Shown here one piece after another: positions 40,614-49,867 of a stretch of 64,000 nucleotides of DNA (its first letter is position 1; the number at the start of each line of letters is the position of its first letter). The DNA is taken from contig PFFW01000117.1 of assembly GCA_002781745.1 (NCBI GenBank), positions 1 to 64,000 on the forward strand. The letters run 5' to 3'. The notes below the pieces were generated by a model. That model was not told where the DNA came from. It saw only the letters and a program-made list of their open reading frames with translations, and searched no databases. The DNA is from Rhodospirillales bacterium CG15_BIG_FIL_POST_REV_8_21_14_020_66_15. GTDB lineage: Bacteria > Pseudomonadota > Alphaproteobacteria > Rhodospirillales > Casp-alpha2. The translations under genes and the position numbers were made by a program.

Positions 40614-41837
40614 ATGAGCGAAAATCCTGTCGCGGGCGAAAGCATGGCGCCTGGTAAACGTCTCGTGTGGGGGCTGGCGTCGACCTGGGCGGTACAGGTC
40701 GTCGGCACGGCGGCGGTGTTCGGCGTGCCCGTGCTGGCTCCCGTTATCGCGCCGGAGATGGGCGTCGATCCCACGCTGGTGGGTGTCTACGTAGCCGTCG
40801 CCTACCTGACGGGACAGGTCACGGGACTGATGTCGGGCGGCTTCATGGACCGCTACGGCGCGCTTCGCATCTCGCAGGTCTCGTGCGTGTTCGCGGCGCT
40901 GGGGATCGTCATGCTGTTTCCCGCCTTGGTCTGGCTGGCCCCGGTGGCGGCGCTCCTGATGGGGACCTGTTACGGGCCTCTCAATCCGACCAGTTCCAAG
41001 ATCCTGCGCGGGCTCGGCGCCGACCGCCGCCAGCCGCTGATCTTTTCCGTAAAGCAGACGGGCGTGCCCGTGGCCGGGGTGCTGGTCGGCATGACGCTGC
41101 CGGTGTTGACGGTCAGTTTCGGCTGGCGCTGGGCGTTCGGCGTATTCGCCGTGGCCGCGGTCCTGGTCGCTTTGGCGATCCAGCCTGTGCGCGAAACCTT
41201 CGATCACGACCGGCGGCGCAACGGCGGCCGGCCCCAGATCAAGGTCTGGGGGCCCCTGAAGATCGTGCTCGGCGATCCCGCCTTGCGCTCTCTCTCTCTC
41301 GTCGGTTTCGCCCTGGCCGGCGCGCAGATCAGCCTGGGCTCGTTCTACGTGCTCTACCTGATCCACACCTTGAACTGGTCCCTGGTCGACGCAGGCCTTC
41401 TTTACGCCGCGGTTCAAGCCGGGGGTATCGGCGGGCGCCTGGCCTGGGGCTATGTCGCAAAGCAGATTTTCACGCCGACGGCGGTTCTGGTCGGCATCAG
41501 CGTCCTGGTCTGCGGATTGTTCGGCGCGACCACGCTGATTTCGCCCGCTTGGCCCACATGGACCGTCGGCGCCCTGTCCCTGGCGCTCGGCCTGTGCAGC
41601 TACGGCTGGAACGGTGTCTGGCTGTCCGAGGTCGCCGACATCGCCCCCCAGGCCCATATCGGCGACGCCACAGGCGGCGCCCAGTTCATCATGTTCGGCG
41701 GGGTGACCGTGATGCCGCCCGTGTTCGGCGTTCTGGTCGACTGGACCGGAAGCTACGTCGCCCCCTTCGTGGCCGCGGGCCTGTTCGTGGTTGCGGTCGC
41801 CCTCCACATGGCATTGATGCTGCGCGCCAAGTCGTAA
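40614..41837 (+). CDS. MFS transporter
   Basis: A 407-residue, 12-span transporter divergent from the GST operon. The loop-2 motif reads SGGFMDRYGALRISQVSC, and the second half has GRLAWGYVAKQIF. LGADRRQPLIFSVKQTGVPVAGVL and GATTLISPAWPTWTVGAL are typical of the CynX/NimT-like group of organic anion exporters/importers. The gap to the divergent GST is only ~43 nt, so co-regulation is plausible. The substrate is unknown. Confidence 0.88.
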   Translation: MSENPVAGESMAPGKRLVWGLASTWAVQVVGTAAVFGVPVLAPVIAPEMGVDPTLVGVYVAVAYLTGQVTGLMSGGFMDRYGALRISQVSCVFAALGIVMLFPALVWLAPVAALLMGTCYGPLNPTSSKILRGLGADRRQPLIFSVKQTGVPVAGVLVGMTLPVLTVSFGWRWAFGVFAVAAVLVALAIQPVRETFDHDRRRNGGRPQIKVWGPLKIVLGDPALRSLSLVGFALAGAQISLGSFYVLYLIHTLNWSLVDAGLLYAAVQAGGIGGRLAWGYVAKQIFTPTAVLVGISVLVCGLFGATTLISPAWPTWTVGALSLALGLCSYGWNGVWLSEVADIAPQAHIGDATGGAQFIMFGGVTVMPPVFGVLVDWTGSYVAPFVAAGLFVVAVALHMALMLRAKS

Positions 41838-41909
41838 ACGAATTGAATGTCTATTGCATAGCAAGGGGTTGTCTCCCTCTGCCTATGGTGTCGGTACACC
41901 CTTTGACCC

Positions 41910-41915
41910 TATAAT
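41910..41915 (+). promoter_or_regulatory. candidate -10 element TATAAT
   Basis: A perfect TATAAT hexamer 9 nt before the response-regulator ATG at 41924. A -35 element (TGGTGT near 41886) is poor. If used, the transcript would begin almost at that ATG, favouring the inner ATG at 41957 as the main start. A short dyad TTGC-ATA-GCAA lies at 41853-41863. Confidence 0.35.
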
Positions 41916-41923
41916 CCGAACCC

Positions 41924-43411
41924 ATGTCGTACCGTCGCCGCGAGATTTCCGATCCCATGTCCGCCCCGACTGTGCGGCGCCTGCTGTTGGTCGAGGACGA
42001 CCCGCCGCTGGCGCGGGTCTATCAGGAATACCTGAAGTCGGAACCCTACGACGTCGTCCATGCCGAGACGGGCAAGCAGGCCCTCACGGCGCTAGCCGGC
42101 GGTCCGTTCGACATGGTGGTGCTCGACGTGCAGCTTCCGGACATGAGCGGCCTGGACATTCTGAAGAAGGTGGCCCAGGAGAATTCCCGCACGGCCGTGG
42201 TCATGATCACGGCGCACGGTTCGGTCAACATGGCCGTCGACGCCATGCGCGAGGGCGCCGCCGACTTCCTGATGAAGCCGTTCAATGCGGAACGCCTGAT
42301 CTTCACGCTGCGCAACGCCCTTGAACGCCAGGAACTGAAGGGCATTGTCCAGACGCTGAAGCGGACTTTCGATCGTGAGACCTATTGCGGTTTCATCGGC
42401 AAGTCGCTGGCCATGCAGACGGTCTACCGCATCATCGATTCCGCGGCGCCGTCGAAGGCGACCGTATTCATCACCGGGGAGTCGGGTACCGGCAAGGAAG
42501 TCTGCGCCGAGGCCGTGCACGGCCAAAGCCCGCGCAAGGACAAACCGTTCATTGCGCTGAACTGCGGAGCCATTCCCAAGGAATTGATGGAGAGCGAAAT
42601 CTTCGGTCACGTAATGGGGGCCTTCACCGGGGCGCATGCCAACCGGGACGGGGCGGCGACACTCGCCGACGGCGGGACTCTTTTCCTGGACGAGGTCTGC
42701 GAGATGGACCAGTCGCTGCAGGTCAAGCTTCTGCGCTTCATCCAGACCGGCGGATTTCAGAAGGTCGGCAACTCGAACGTGGAAAAGGTCGATGTCCGCT
42801 TCGTCTGCGCCACCAACAAGGACCCCTGGGAGGCGGTCGAGAAAGGCGGCTTCCGCGAGGACCTGTACTTCCGCCTGCACGTCATTCCCATCCACCTGCC
42901 TCCGCTTCGCGAACGAGGCGACGACATCCTGGATATCGCCGGAAGGTTTCTCACCGAATTCGCGGCCGAGGAAGGCAAGGGGTTCCAGGCCTTCGACGAG
43001 GAAACCGCCGCCATCCTGGCCGCCTATCCCTGGCCCGGAAACGTGCGCCAGTTGCAGAACGTGATACGCAACGTCGTCGTCCTGCACGATGGTGAGGTGG
43101 TCGCGGCCGACATGTTGCCGTCGCCGCTGGCGGACGCAGGGGGCGCGCGGCGGACGCCCGCTCCCCCGTCCGGGCCGGCTGAACCGAAACCGTCCGTGCG
43201 GGTCTCCCAACCCGTCGCGGGCGGGGAAGACGGCCTTGTCATCCGCCCCCTGTGGCAGGTCGAACAGGAGCTGATCAACGCGGCGATCCGCCAATGCGAC
43301 GGCAACGTCTCCCGGGCGGCGGCGTTGCTGGAACTGAGTCCGTCTACGGTCTACAGGCGCCTGCGCGAGGCGGAGGAGAAAGCCGAGGGCGGATCCGATG
43401 CCGCCGAGTAG
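41924..43411 (+). CDS. sigma-54-dependent response regulator (NtrC/LuxO type)
   Basis: A 495-residue activator with three domains. The receiver domain has phosphoacceptor Asp68 in MVVLDVQLPDMSG (Asp57 if the ATG at 41957 is used). The AAA+ domain shows Walker A GESGTGKE, the sigma-54-contacting GAFTGA in FGHVMGAFTGAHANRDG, Walker B TLFLDEV, and PPLRERGDDILDI. A Fis-type HTH ends it (NVSRAAALLELSPSTVYRRLRE). It activates RpoN promoters after phosphorylation. No kinase lies beside it; instead an HPt protein and a receiver protein are convergent, suggesting a phosphorelay with a distant kinase, as with LuxU-LuxO. Confidence 0.94.
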   Translation: MSYRRREISDPMSAPTVRRLLLVEDDPPLARVYQEYLKSEPYDVVHAETGKQALTALAGGPFDMVVLDVQLPDMSGLDILKKVAQENSRTAVVMITAHGSVNMAVDAMREGAADFLMKPFNAERLIFTLRNALERQELKGIVQTLKRTFDRETYCGFIGKSLAMQTVYRIIDSAAPSKATVFITGESGTGKEVCAEAVHGQSPRKDKPFIALNCGAIPKELMESEIFGHVMGAFTGAHANRDGAATLADGGTLFLDEVCEMDQSLQVKLLRFIQTGGFQKVGNSNVEKVDVRFVCATNKDPWEAVEKGGFREDLYFRLHVIPIHLPPLRERGDDILDIAGRFLTEFAAEEGKGFQAFDEETAAILAAYPWPGNVRQLQNVIRNVVVLHDGEVVAADMLPSPLADAGGARRTPAPPSGPAEPKPSVRVSQPVAGGEDGLVIRPLWQVEQELINAAIRQCDGNVSRAAALLELSPSTVYRRLREAEEKAEGGSDAAE

Positions 43412-43420
43412 GGCCAGGCG

Positions 43421-43783
43421 CTATTCCGAAATTTCCTGTACGTAGGCGTCCAGCACGCGTTTCGCCGCGTCGAGTGCCTGGATAAGATTGGCTGTCAGAC
43501 GTTCGGCCGCGGGCCGATCGCCGATCTTGCCGGCGGCTTCCAGTTCGGCGCTGATCCGTCGGACTTCTCCCGCGCCGAAGGTGGCGGCGCTGCTCTTCAG
43601 GGCGTGCGCCTCGGCGGCGATGCCGTCGAGCCTGCCCGCCGCCATATGCTCGGTGATCTTCAAGGCCCGGGCGTCGGCGGACCTGATGAACACCGCGATG
43701 AGTTCCGGCATCAACTCGCGGCTGGTATCCGCCTCCAGCCCGGTAAGAATCCGACGATGGATGGGGGAGGTATCTTCCGGCAT
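43421..43783 (-). CDS. HPt (histidine phosphotransfer) domain protein
   Basis: A 120-residue helical protein made only of an HPt domain, from the ATG at 43783. The phosphoacceptor is His60 in AEAHALKSSAATFGAGEV, exactly the HPt consensus. It relays phosphate between a hybrid kinase and response regulators. It lies 10 nt downstream of the receiver protein gene on the same strand and is convergent with the sigma-54 activator, 9 nt apart. It is thus the likely middle step of one relay feeding one or both of these receivers. Confidence 0.9.
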   Translation of the reverse strand: MPEDTSPIHRRILTGLEADTSRELMPELIAVFIRSADARALKITEHMAAGRLDGIAAEAHALKSSAATFGAGEVRRISAELEAAGKIGDRPAAERLTANLIQALDAAKRVLDAYVQEISE

Positions 43784-43793
43784 CGCCGCCGGC

Positions 43794-44327
43794 CTAGACT
43801 GCCGCGCGGCGCGATAGACTGCCCAGGATGACCCGGAACAGGTTGTCGCGGCGAACGGGCTTTGCCATGCAGATGTCGAAACCGGCTTCCCGCATGGCCG
43901 CGATGCGGACAGGCGAGACATCGCTGGTGATGGCGATCAAGGTCAGGTCGGCGTTGACGTCGGGCCGGGCACGGATCGTTCGCGCGGCCTCCAGTCCGTC
44001 CATCACCGGCATGTTGATGTCGAGAAGGAACAGGTCGACCTGCTTGCCGTCGTTCAGCACGTCGATTGCCTGGCTGCCGTTCTCCACGGCGGTCACGGTA
44101 AGGCCTGACTTTTCCAGCAGGCTGCCGATCACCAGCCGATTGGAGGTGTCGTCGTCGGCCAGAATGACATGCCATTCCAACGTCCCGCCGCCGTTGCCGG
44201 CCAGCCGGCTGTCGATCCAGCGGCTCAGATTCTCGAAATCGGCGTCATTTTGCGCCCGCGTGCTCAAAGGCAACGCGTCGAGATCCTCAAAATAGGCCGC
44301 AAGTTGCTGGCTTTCCGGAATTTCCAC
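43794..44327 (-). CDS. CheY-like response regulator with N-terminal extension
   Basis: A 177-residue protein. Residues 1-50 form an extension without a recognised domain; residues ~53-170 form a receiver with the acidic cluster Asp58-60 (ILADDDTSNRL), phosphoacceptor Asp103 in LFLLDINMPVMDG, and the conserved Lys in FDICMAKPVRR. There is no output domain, so it acts through partners, for instance the HPt protein encoded just downstream. A pseudo-palindromic site with CTATGCC-AAAA-GGCATAG lies about 50 nt upstream. Confidence 0.9.
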   Translation of the reverse strand: MEIPESQQLAAYFEDLDALPLSTRAQNDADFENLSRWIDSRLAGNGGGTLEWHVILADDDTSNRLVIGSLLEKSGLTVTAVENGSQAIDVLNDGKQVDLFLLDINMPVMDGLEAARTIRARPDVNADLTLIAITSDVSPVRIAAMREAGFDICMAKPVRRDNLFRVILGSLSRRAAV

Positions 44328-44373
44328 TCACGCACAGCCATCCGAATGATATGTCGACGTCTATATGCAACAT

Positions 44374-44391
44374 CTATGCCAAAAGGCATAG
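44374..44391. promoter_or_regulatory. palindrome CTATGCC-AAAA-GGCATAG
   Basis: Perfect 7-bp arms around AAAA in the gap between the receiver gene and the gamma-glutamyltransferase gene, about 50 nt upstream of the receiver start and just beyond the transferase stop. It could be an operator of the HPt operon or the second stem of the transferase's terminator region. Confidence 0.5.
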
Positions 44392-44396
44392 TCTGG

Positions 44397-44416
44397 CCCG
44401 GCCCACGCGGGCCGGG
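44397..44416 (-). terminator. candidate terminator stem-loop after gamma-glutamyltransferase gene
   Basis: Perfect 8-bp stem CCCGGCCC/GGGCCGGG with a 4-nt loop, starting 3 nt after the transferase stop codon. No U-tract follows on that strand, so this is a strong hairpin but a non-canonical intrinsic terminator. Confidence 0.5.
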
Positions 44417-44418
44417 AG

Positions 44419-46239
44419 TCAGCGACCGATCGCATACCCCTGCATGAACCGCGGGTTGGCGGCGGCCTTCAGCAGTCCGTCCTCCTTGCAGGCGGCGGTC
44501 ATGCGGCCGATGCACCAGTCGTCGTCGACCTCCAGCTTGTGGCCGCGGCGCACCAGTTCCTTCTGGGTTTCCTCGGGGAACCGGCCTTCTATCACAAGGT
44601 GTCCGGGCACCCAATGACGCGGGTAGAACGACGACGGGAAATGTTTGGTGTGGAACGCGGGGGCGTCGATGGCTTCCTGCATGTTCAGGCCGTAATGGAC
44701 CTTGCGCACGAAGTAGCCCAGCGCCCATTGGTCCTGGGAATCGCCGCCCGGCGTGCCGAAGGGCATCCAGGCCTTGCCGTCGCGCAGCGCGAAGCCGGGG
44801 CTGAGCGTGGTCCGCGGACGGGATTTCGGGCGCAGGCGATCCTGCTTCTTCTCATCCAGCCAGTACATCTGCCCCCGGTTGGTCAAGCAGAAGCCCAGAC
44901 CGGGGACCGCCGGGTTGCTCTGCAGCCAGCCGCCGGACGGCGTGGCCGAAATCATGTTGCCATCCTTGTCGATGATGTCGAAGTGGCAGGTGTCGCCGGC
45001 GGAATGTCCGTCATGGGCGACTTCCATGTCGTCGAAGCGGGCCACCGTCGGCTCGCCGATGCCAAGCGCGCTGGGTTGGGCGATCTCGTCCGCCGAGGGC
45101 GTGCGAATGATCGGCTCCGCGCCGAAGCCGGGCACGTCGCCAGGGCGTAATTCGAGGGACGCCTGGTCGCCGACCAGCTTGCGCCGCGCGTCGTTGTAGG
45201 CATCGGACAGCAGGACGTCCATGGGGATGTCGATGAAGTTCGGGTCGCCGTAGAAGCGTTCGCGGTCGGCGAAGGCCAGCTTGGCGCACTCCGTGACCAC
45301 ATGTACGAAGTCGGGCCCCGTAAAGGGCATGGAGGACAGATCGAAGCCCTTGAGCAGCGCCAATTGCTGCAGTAGCGCCGGGCCCTGGCCCCACGGGCCG
45401 GTCTTGCATACGGTGTAGTTCAGATAGTCATAGGTCAGCGCATCCTCGATGGTCGCCTTCCAGTCCGCCAGATCGTCGCCGGTCAGGAGCCCGGCGTGGC
45501 GTTCGCCCGAGGTGTCCATCACGGGGACGCGCATGAACGTGTCGATGGCCTCGGCGACGAAGCCCTTGTACCACACGTCGTGGGCGGCATTGATTTCCGC
45601 TTCGCGGCCGCCGCCGGCGGCTTCGGCTTCCTTCAGGACCCGGCGGTACATGTCGGCCATGACCTCGTTCCTGAACAGGGTGCCGGGTTTCGGCACGTCG
45701 CCGTTCTTCAGCCAGATGTCGCGCGAGGTATGCCATTCGTCCTCGAACATGGGTTTGATGGTGGCGATGGTGTTGCAGATGTTGGGCACCAGGGCATAGC
45801 CGTTGGCGGCGAAATTGATCGCCGGTTCAAGCACCTCGCGCAGCCGCATGGTGCCGAAATCGCGCAGCAGGGTGGTCCAGGCGCTGAACGCCCCCGGCAC
45901 CACCGCCGACAGGTGGCCGGTGCCGGGCATGATCTTGTGGCCCAGAGCCTTCATCTTGTCGATCGTCGCGCCCGCCGCCGACACGCCCTGGCCGCAGATC
46001 ACCTTCGTCTTCGCGTCGCTCGCGGTGTGGACGATAATCGGCACGTCGCCGCCTGGGCCGTTCAGGTGTGGCTCGACCACCTGCAGGGCGAAACCGGTCG
46101 CCACGCCCGCGTCGAAGGCATTGCCGCCTTTTTCCAAAATCGCCATGCCCACGGCGGTCGCCAGCCAATGGGTCGAGGTGACCACGCCGAAGGTGCCGAG
46201 GATTTCGGGCCGGGTGGTGAAAGGTTGGGTCGCGGGCAT
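44419..46239 (-). CDS. ggt: gamma-glutamyltransferase family protein
   Basis: A 606-residue Ntn-hydrolase precursor from the ATG at 46239 (MPATQPFTTRPEILG). The self-processing/catalytic Thr is Thr417 in HSAGDTCHFDIIDKDGNMIS. Other blocks are GVVTSTHWLATAVGMAILEKGGNAFDAGVATG, EPHLNGPGGDVP, SGGWLQSN, and FGTPGGDSQDQW. There is no signal peptide, so it appears cytoplasmic, unlike classical periplasmic GGT. The family also includes cephalosporin acylases and YwrD-type enzymes. It is divergent from tctCBA across ~270 nt; cleavage of glutathione-like or gamma-glutamyl conjugates linked to the imported acid is possible. Confidence 0.9.
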   Translation of the reverse strand: MPATQPFTTRPEILGTFGVVTSTHWLATAVGMAILEKGGNAFDAGVATGFALQVVEPHLNGPGGDVPIIVHTASDAKTKVICGQGVSAAGATIDKMKALGHKIMPGTGHLSAVVPGAFSAWTTLLRDFGTMRLREVLEPAINFAANGYALVPNICNTIATIKPMFEDEWHTSRDIWLKNGDVPKPGTLFRNEVMADMYRRVLKEAEAAGGGREAEINAAHDVWYKGFVAEAIDTFMRVPVMDTSGERHAGLLTGDDLADWKATIEDALTYDYLNYTVCKTGPWGQGPALLQQLALLKGFDLSSMPFTGPDFVHVVTECAKLAFADRERFYGDPNFIDIPMDVLLSDAYNDARRKLVGDQASLELRPGDVPGFGAEPIIRTPSADEIAQPSALGIGEPTVARFDDMEVAHDGHSAGDTCHFDIIDKDGNMISATPSGGWLQSNPAVPGLGFCLTNRGQMYWLDEKKQDRLRPKSRPRTTLSPGFALRDGKAWMPFGTPGGDSQDQWALGYFVRKVHYGLNMQEAIDAPAFHTKHFPSSFYPRHWVPGHLVIEGRFPEETQKELVRRGHKLEVDDDWCIGRMTAACKEDGLLKAAANPRFMQGYAIGR

Positions 46240-46505
46240 GTTCGATGGACCTTTGCGGATAGACGTTGGAAAGGATGGTGCGGCCGATACGAACGCGGCC
46301 GGCGGGTTCCATTTCCTATCCCCTTCCGCAGGACGCCGCAACCACAAGCCCGAACTACCGGGCCCACGTGGGTAAAAAAAATCAACCGAAATCGTGCCGG
46401 GTGCGGGTTGCCTATGGCGTCGGGAAAATCCATCCGCTAGGCTTCCCGCTTTGCGGCGCAGCAGTGAGGGTGCGCGCATGTCAATACATCAGGGAGTATA
46501 GAAAC

Positions 46506-47483
46506 ATGAGGAAGACATTCATCGGGGCCGGTGCGGTTGCCGCCGCTTTCGGCTTTGGACTGATCGCGAGCGGACCGGCGCAAGCCGCGCCGAAATTCGA
46601 ATGCGACACCGCGAAGCTGATCGTGCCGTGGAAACCCGGCGGCGGGACCGCCATCATCTTCAACATTTTCGAAAAGACCGTGAACGAACAAGGCGCCAAG
46701 CCGCGCATCCAGGTCGTTACGGTTCCCGGCCAGGGCGGCAACAAGGGCGCCAAGGAAGCGGCCAAGGCCCGTCCCGACGGCTGTACGCTGTTCGCCATCC
46801 ATCAGAGCGCCATCACCAGCTTTCTGAACGGCCGCATCCCGTTCCATTACGACAACTTCGAAACCGTGGCGCTGCTGACCTCGACGCCGGACATCGTCGG
46901 CGCCTCCGGCAAGGTGCCGTGGAAGGACTTCGCCGAATTCAAGAAAGCCGCCCTGGCCGCGCCGGAAACGATTCCGACCGGTGCGACCTTCGGCTCGACC
47001 AGCCAGTTCATGTGGTTGCTGCTTGAGGACCTGACGGGCATGAAGTTCAAGTACGTGCCCTTCGACGGCACCCGCGAGCGCATGACCGCGCTGTTGTCGG
47101 GCGCGATCCAGCTTGGCACCATCAACGTGGCCTCCGGGCGCAAGTACATCGAGGGAGGCGACCTCAAGGCCTTCGCCATCGCCGACGACAAGCGGTCCAA
47201 GTTCCTGCCCAATCTGCCGACACTGAAGGAACTGGGCGTCGACATGGAATTCGCGCTCAAACGCGGCATCGTCGCCCCCAAGGGCACGCCCAAGGCCGTG
47301 GTCGATCATTGGGCCTCGGTCTTCAAGAAGGCTGCCGAGAATCCGGAATTGCTGAAGCAAATGGACGCCAAGGGCACGGATGTCGCCTGGGTCGGTCCGG
47401 CAGACTACCGCAAATGGGCGGAAAAGACCTTTGCGGACTACAAGAAGGTCGCCATCAAGATCGGCATGTACAAGGGCAAGTAG
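46506..47483 (+). CDS. tctC: tripartite tricarboxylate transporter substrate-binding protein (TctC-like)
   Basis: A 325-residue periplasmic binding protein. The signal peptide is MRKTFIGAGAVAAAFGFGLIASGPAQA, and the mature part begins APKFECDTAKLIVPWKPGGGT, with the TctC substrate loop. VPGQGGNKGAKEAAKARPDG, YVPFDGTRERMTALLSGAIQLG and PKGTPKAVVDHW are further family features. Bug/TctC proteins capture citrate, tricarballylate, phthalate and other carboxylates. It opens a complete tctCBA set; high expression relative to TctBA is usual. Confidence 0.93.
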   Translation: MRKTFIGAGAVAAAFGFGLIASGPAQAAPKFECDTAKLIVPWKPGGGTAIIFNIFEKTVNEQGAKPRIQVVTVPGQGGNKGAKEAAKARPDGCTLFAIHQSAITSFLNGRIPFHYDNFETVALLTSTPDIVGASGKVPWKDFAEFKKAALAAPETIPTGATFGSTSQFMWLLLEDLTGMKFKYVPFDGTRERMTALLSGAIQLGTINVASGRKYIEGGDLKAFAIADDKRSKFLPNLPTLKELGVDMEFALKRGIVAPKGTPKAVVDHWASVFKKAAENPELLKQMDAKGTDVAWVGPADYRKWAEKTFADYKKVAIKIGMYKGK

Positions 47484-47569
47484 ACCCGCCTGAGTTCGCG
47501 GGGCGGCGCGTTCATCGGGCCGCCCCGTACACTTGCGACCAAACAACCAGTTCGATATTGGGGGCTTCC

Positions 47570-48064
47570 ATGGATCGCCTGAACCGCGACGTATACGTCG
47601 CCGTCGTTTTGTTGTTGTTCTGCGGCGTCATGTTGTGGGCAAGTTTCGACATCCGCGAACCTGACTACGGCGTTCTGCCGCCCAGCATCTGGCCGCGGGT
47701 CATCCTGACCGTCTTCGGGTTGTTGAGCGTGATCTACCTGGTTCAGTCGCTGAAGCGCGGCCCCGACGATCCCCAAGCCTTTCCCGGCGAGCCGACGACC
47801 GTCATGGGCTGGGTCCGTTATTGGTGGAACCCCGTCATCTGTTTCGTTTCGTTCTGCGGGTATCTGCTTCTCCTGCCGTGGCTCGGCATGCTGATCTCGG
47901 GCATGCTGTTCGTGTTCGTCCTGCTGTCGGCGTTGGGCGGCTGGTCACCGCGCCGGCTCGGCATTCATGCCGTGGTGGCGGCGGCGTCCGTCGGCGGCAT
48001 GTGGCTGTTGTTCACACAAGGCTTGAACGTGCTGCTTCCGACCGGCGAACTGACGGGTATCTAA
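47570..48064 (+). CDS. tctB: tripartite tricarboxylate transporter small membrane subunit (TctB-like)
   Basis: A 164-residue membrane protein with four predicted spans (about residues 8-27, 39-58, 85-110 and 122-150), ending in VLLPTGELTGI. The DYGVLPPSIWPRVIL segment between spans 1 and 2 is characteristic of TctB (xxGxGFFPxxLA-like position). It follows tctC by 86 nt and precedes tctA by 15 nt. TctB is required for function but its exact role is unknown. Confidence 0.9.
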   Translation: MDRLNRDVYVAVVLLLFCGVMLWASFDIREPDYGVLPPSIWPRVILTVFGLLSVIYLVQSLKRGPDDPQAFPGEPTTVMGWVRYWWNPVICFVSFCGYLLLLPWLGMLISGMLFVFVLLSALGGWSPRRLGIHAVVAAASVGGMWLLFTQGLNVLLPTGELTGI

Positions 48065-48079
48065 GGGGCGGGCCGAGAG

Positions 48080-49759
48080 ATGATTTTGGAAAACGTCGCG
48101 GCGGCCTTCGGCCACATCCTGCACATCAAGACCTTGATCCTGATGTTCGTCGGCGTCGCCGGCGGCCTGATCGCGGGGGCGATTCCGGGCTTTACCATCG
48201 CCATGGCGGTCGTCCTGACCCTGCCGTTCACCTTTTCCATGCCGCCGGAACAGGGGCTGGCGACCATGGTCAGCGTTCTGGTCGGCGGCCTGTCGGGCGG
48301 GCTCATGGCCGGCATCTTGACCGGTATTCCGGGCACGCCGTCGTCCGTCGCCACCACTTTCGACGGCTTTCCCATGGCTCGCGGCGGCAAGCCGGGCCTG
48401 GCGCTCGGCCTGGGTGTCTGGTCGTCGTTCTTCGGCGGCATGATCTCCGCCGTGTTGCTGGTCACCTTGGCGCCGCAGCTTGCCCGCGTTGGCCTGGAAT
48501 TCCAGCCCTGGGACTATTTCATGCTGGTCATGTTCGCCCTGACCATCACCGCCAGCCTGGCCGGCAAGGACATCGTCAAGGGCCTGATCGCGGGCGCCCT
48601 CGGTCTTTTGGTCCGAACGGTCGGCGAAGACGAGGCTGTCGGCATGGCGCGCTTCGATTTCGGATCGGAAGCCCTGCTTCAGGGGTTCGACTTCATCGCC
48701 GTGCTGATCGGGCTGTTCGCGTTCTCGCAGCTCTTGAACGACGTCCGCGATCCCGCCAGCGCCCGCACGTCGTTGTCGGACAAGGGCACGATCCGGGCCC
48801 GTATCGAGCACCTGGCGGCCATCAAGGTGATCGCCAAGCATTGGGTCGTCATCGTGCGGTCGTCGTTGATCGGCGTGTTCACCGGCATTTTGCCGGGTGC
48901 CGGCGGCTCCGTCGCCAACATCCTGGCCTACGATCAGGCCAAGAAGGCATCGAAAAACCCGGAAAGGTTCGGCACGGGCACGCCCGAGGGCATCATGGCG
49001 CCGGAAAGTTCCAACAACGCGGTCGAGGGCGGGGCGCTCATCACCTTGATGGCATTGGGGATTCCCGGCGACGTCACCGCGGCGGTGATGCTGGGCGCGC
49101 TTTTGATCCACGATGTGGTGCCGAGCCCCACCTTCATCGCCGAACGGCCCGTTCTGGCCTATTCCATCTTCATCGCCTTCTTCCTGGCGACCTTCATCAT
49201 GATCCTGTTGCAGTCGGGGATGCTGCGCGTCTTCGTTCTGGTCACCCGGGTGCGAATGTACATCCTGGCGGGCGTGATCCTGGGCTTCTGCGGCATCGGC
49301 GTGTTCGCCATCAACAACGTGGCGCTGGACCTGTGGACGCTGTTGTGGTTCGGCATCCTGGGCTTCGTGATGCGCCATTTCGGGTTCCCGCTGGCGCCCA
49401 TGATCCTGGGCGTCGTGCTGGGCAACATCGCCGAACTGAACCTGGCCCGGGCGATGGCTATCGACACGGACCTGACCCATTTCGTGACCCGGCCGTGGTC
49501 GCTGTTCTTCCTGATCATCGCCCTGTTCTCGGCGGCCTTCCCCTGGTTCCAGTCGGCACGCGGAAAGAAGAAATGGACCCTGTTCTATATGCCCGCCGCC
49601 TGCTTCGCGGTTTCCGTGCCGCTGTTCATGATGGGCGGCATTCCGAGGCCGCTCCTCGCCGGCGCCGTCCTCGTGGTCGGCGCCTGGGTGCTCTACCAGC
49701 GCTGGAAAGGCGGTTGGACGCTCGCGGCCTACAACGGCCACGAACTCAAGGAAGACTGA
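48080..49759 (+). CDS. tctA: tripartite tricarboxylate transporter large membrane subunit (TctA-like)
   Basis: A 559-residue polytopic protein with about 12 spans. The family signatures are VAGGLIAGAIPGFTIAMAVVL near the N-terminus (first GxxxGxxPG motif), GGKPGLALGLG, the mid-protein repeat GVFTGILPGAGGSVANILAYDQAKKASK (second motif), and GVLGNIAELNLARAM-like sequence later. It conducts the substrate across the inner membrane with Na+ or H+. It completes a full TctCBA importer whose substrate is probably processed by the ComDE-like enzyme and dehydrogenase encoded next. Confidence 0.94.
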   Translation: MILENVAAAFGHILHIKTLILMFVGVAGGLIAGAIPGFTIAMAVVLTLPFTFSMPPEQGLATMVSVLVGGLSGGLMAGILTGIPGTPSSVATTFDGFPMARGGKPGLALGLGVWSSFFGGMISAVLLVTLAPQLARVGLEFQPWDYFMLVMFALTITASLAGKDIVKGLIAGALGLLVRTVGEDEAVGMARFDFGSEALLQGFDFIAVLIGLFAFSQLLNDVRDPASARTSLSDKGTIRARIEHLAAIKVIAKHWVVIVRSSLIGVFTGILPGAGGSVANILAYDQAKKASKNPERFGTGTPEGIMAPESSNNAVEGGALITLMALGIPGDVTAAVMLGALLIHDVVPSPTFIAERPVLAYSIFIAFFLATFIMILLQSGMLRVFVLVTRVRMYILAGVILGFCGIGVFAINNVALDLWTLLWFGILGFVMRHFGFPLAPMILGVVLGNIAELNLARAMAIDTDLTHFVTRPWSLFFLIIALFSAAFPWFQSARGKKKWTLFYMPAACFAVSVPLFMMGGIPRPLLAGAVLVVGAWVLYQRWKGGWTLAAYNGHELKED

Positions 49760-49867
49760 CGTTCGCGATAGGATTTCTCAACGCGCCGGCCAGATAATTT
49801 CATTTGGCGGGCCGGGGCATCGTTTCTAAAGTCGTTGCAACCGCAACGGACGAAACAGCCGAGAACC

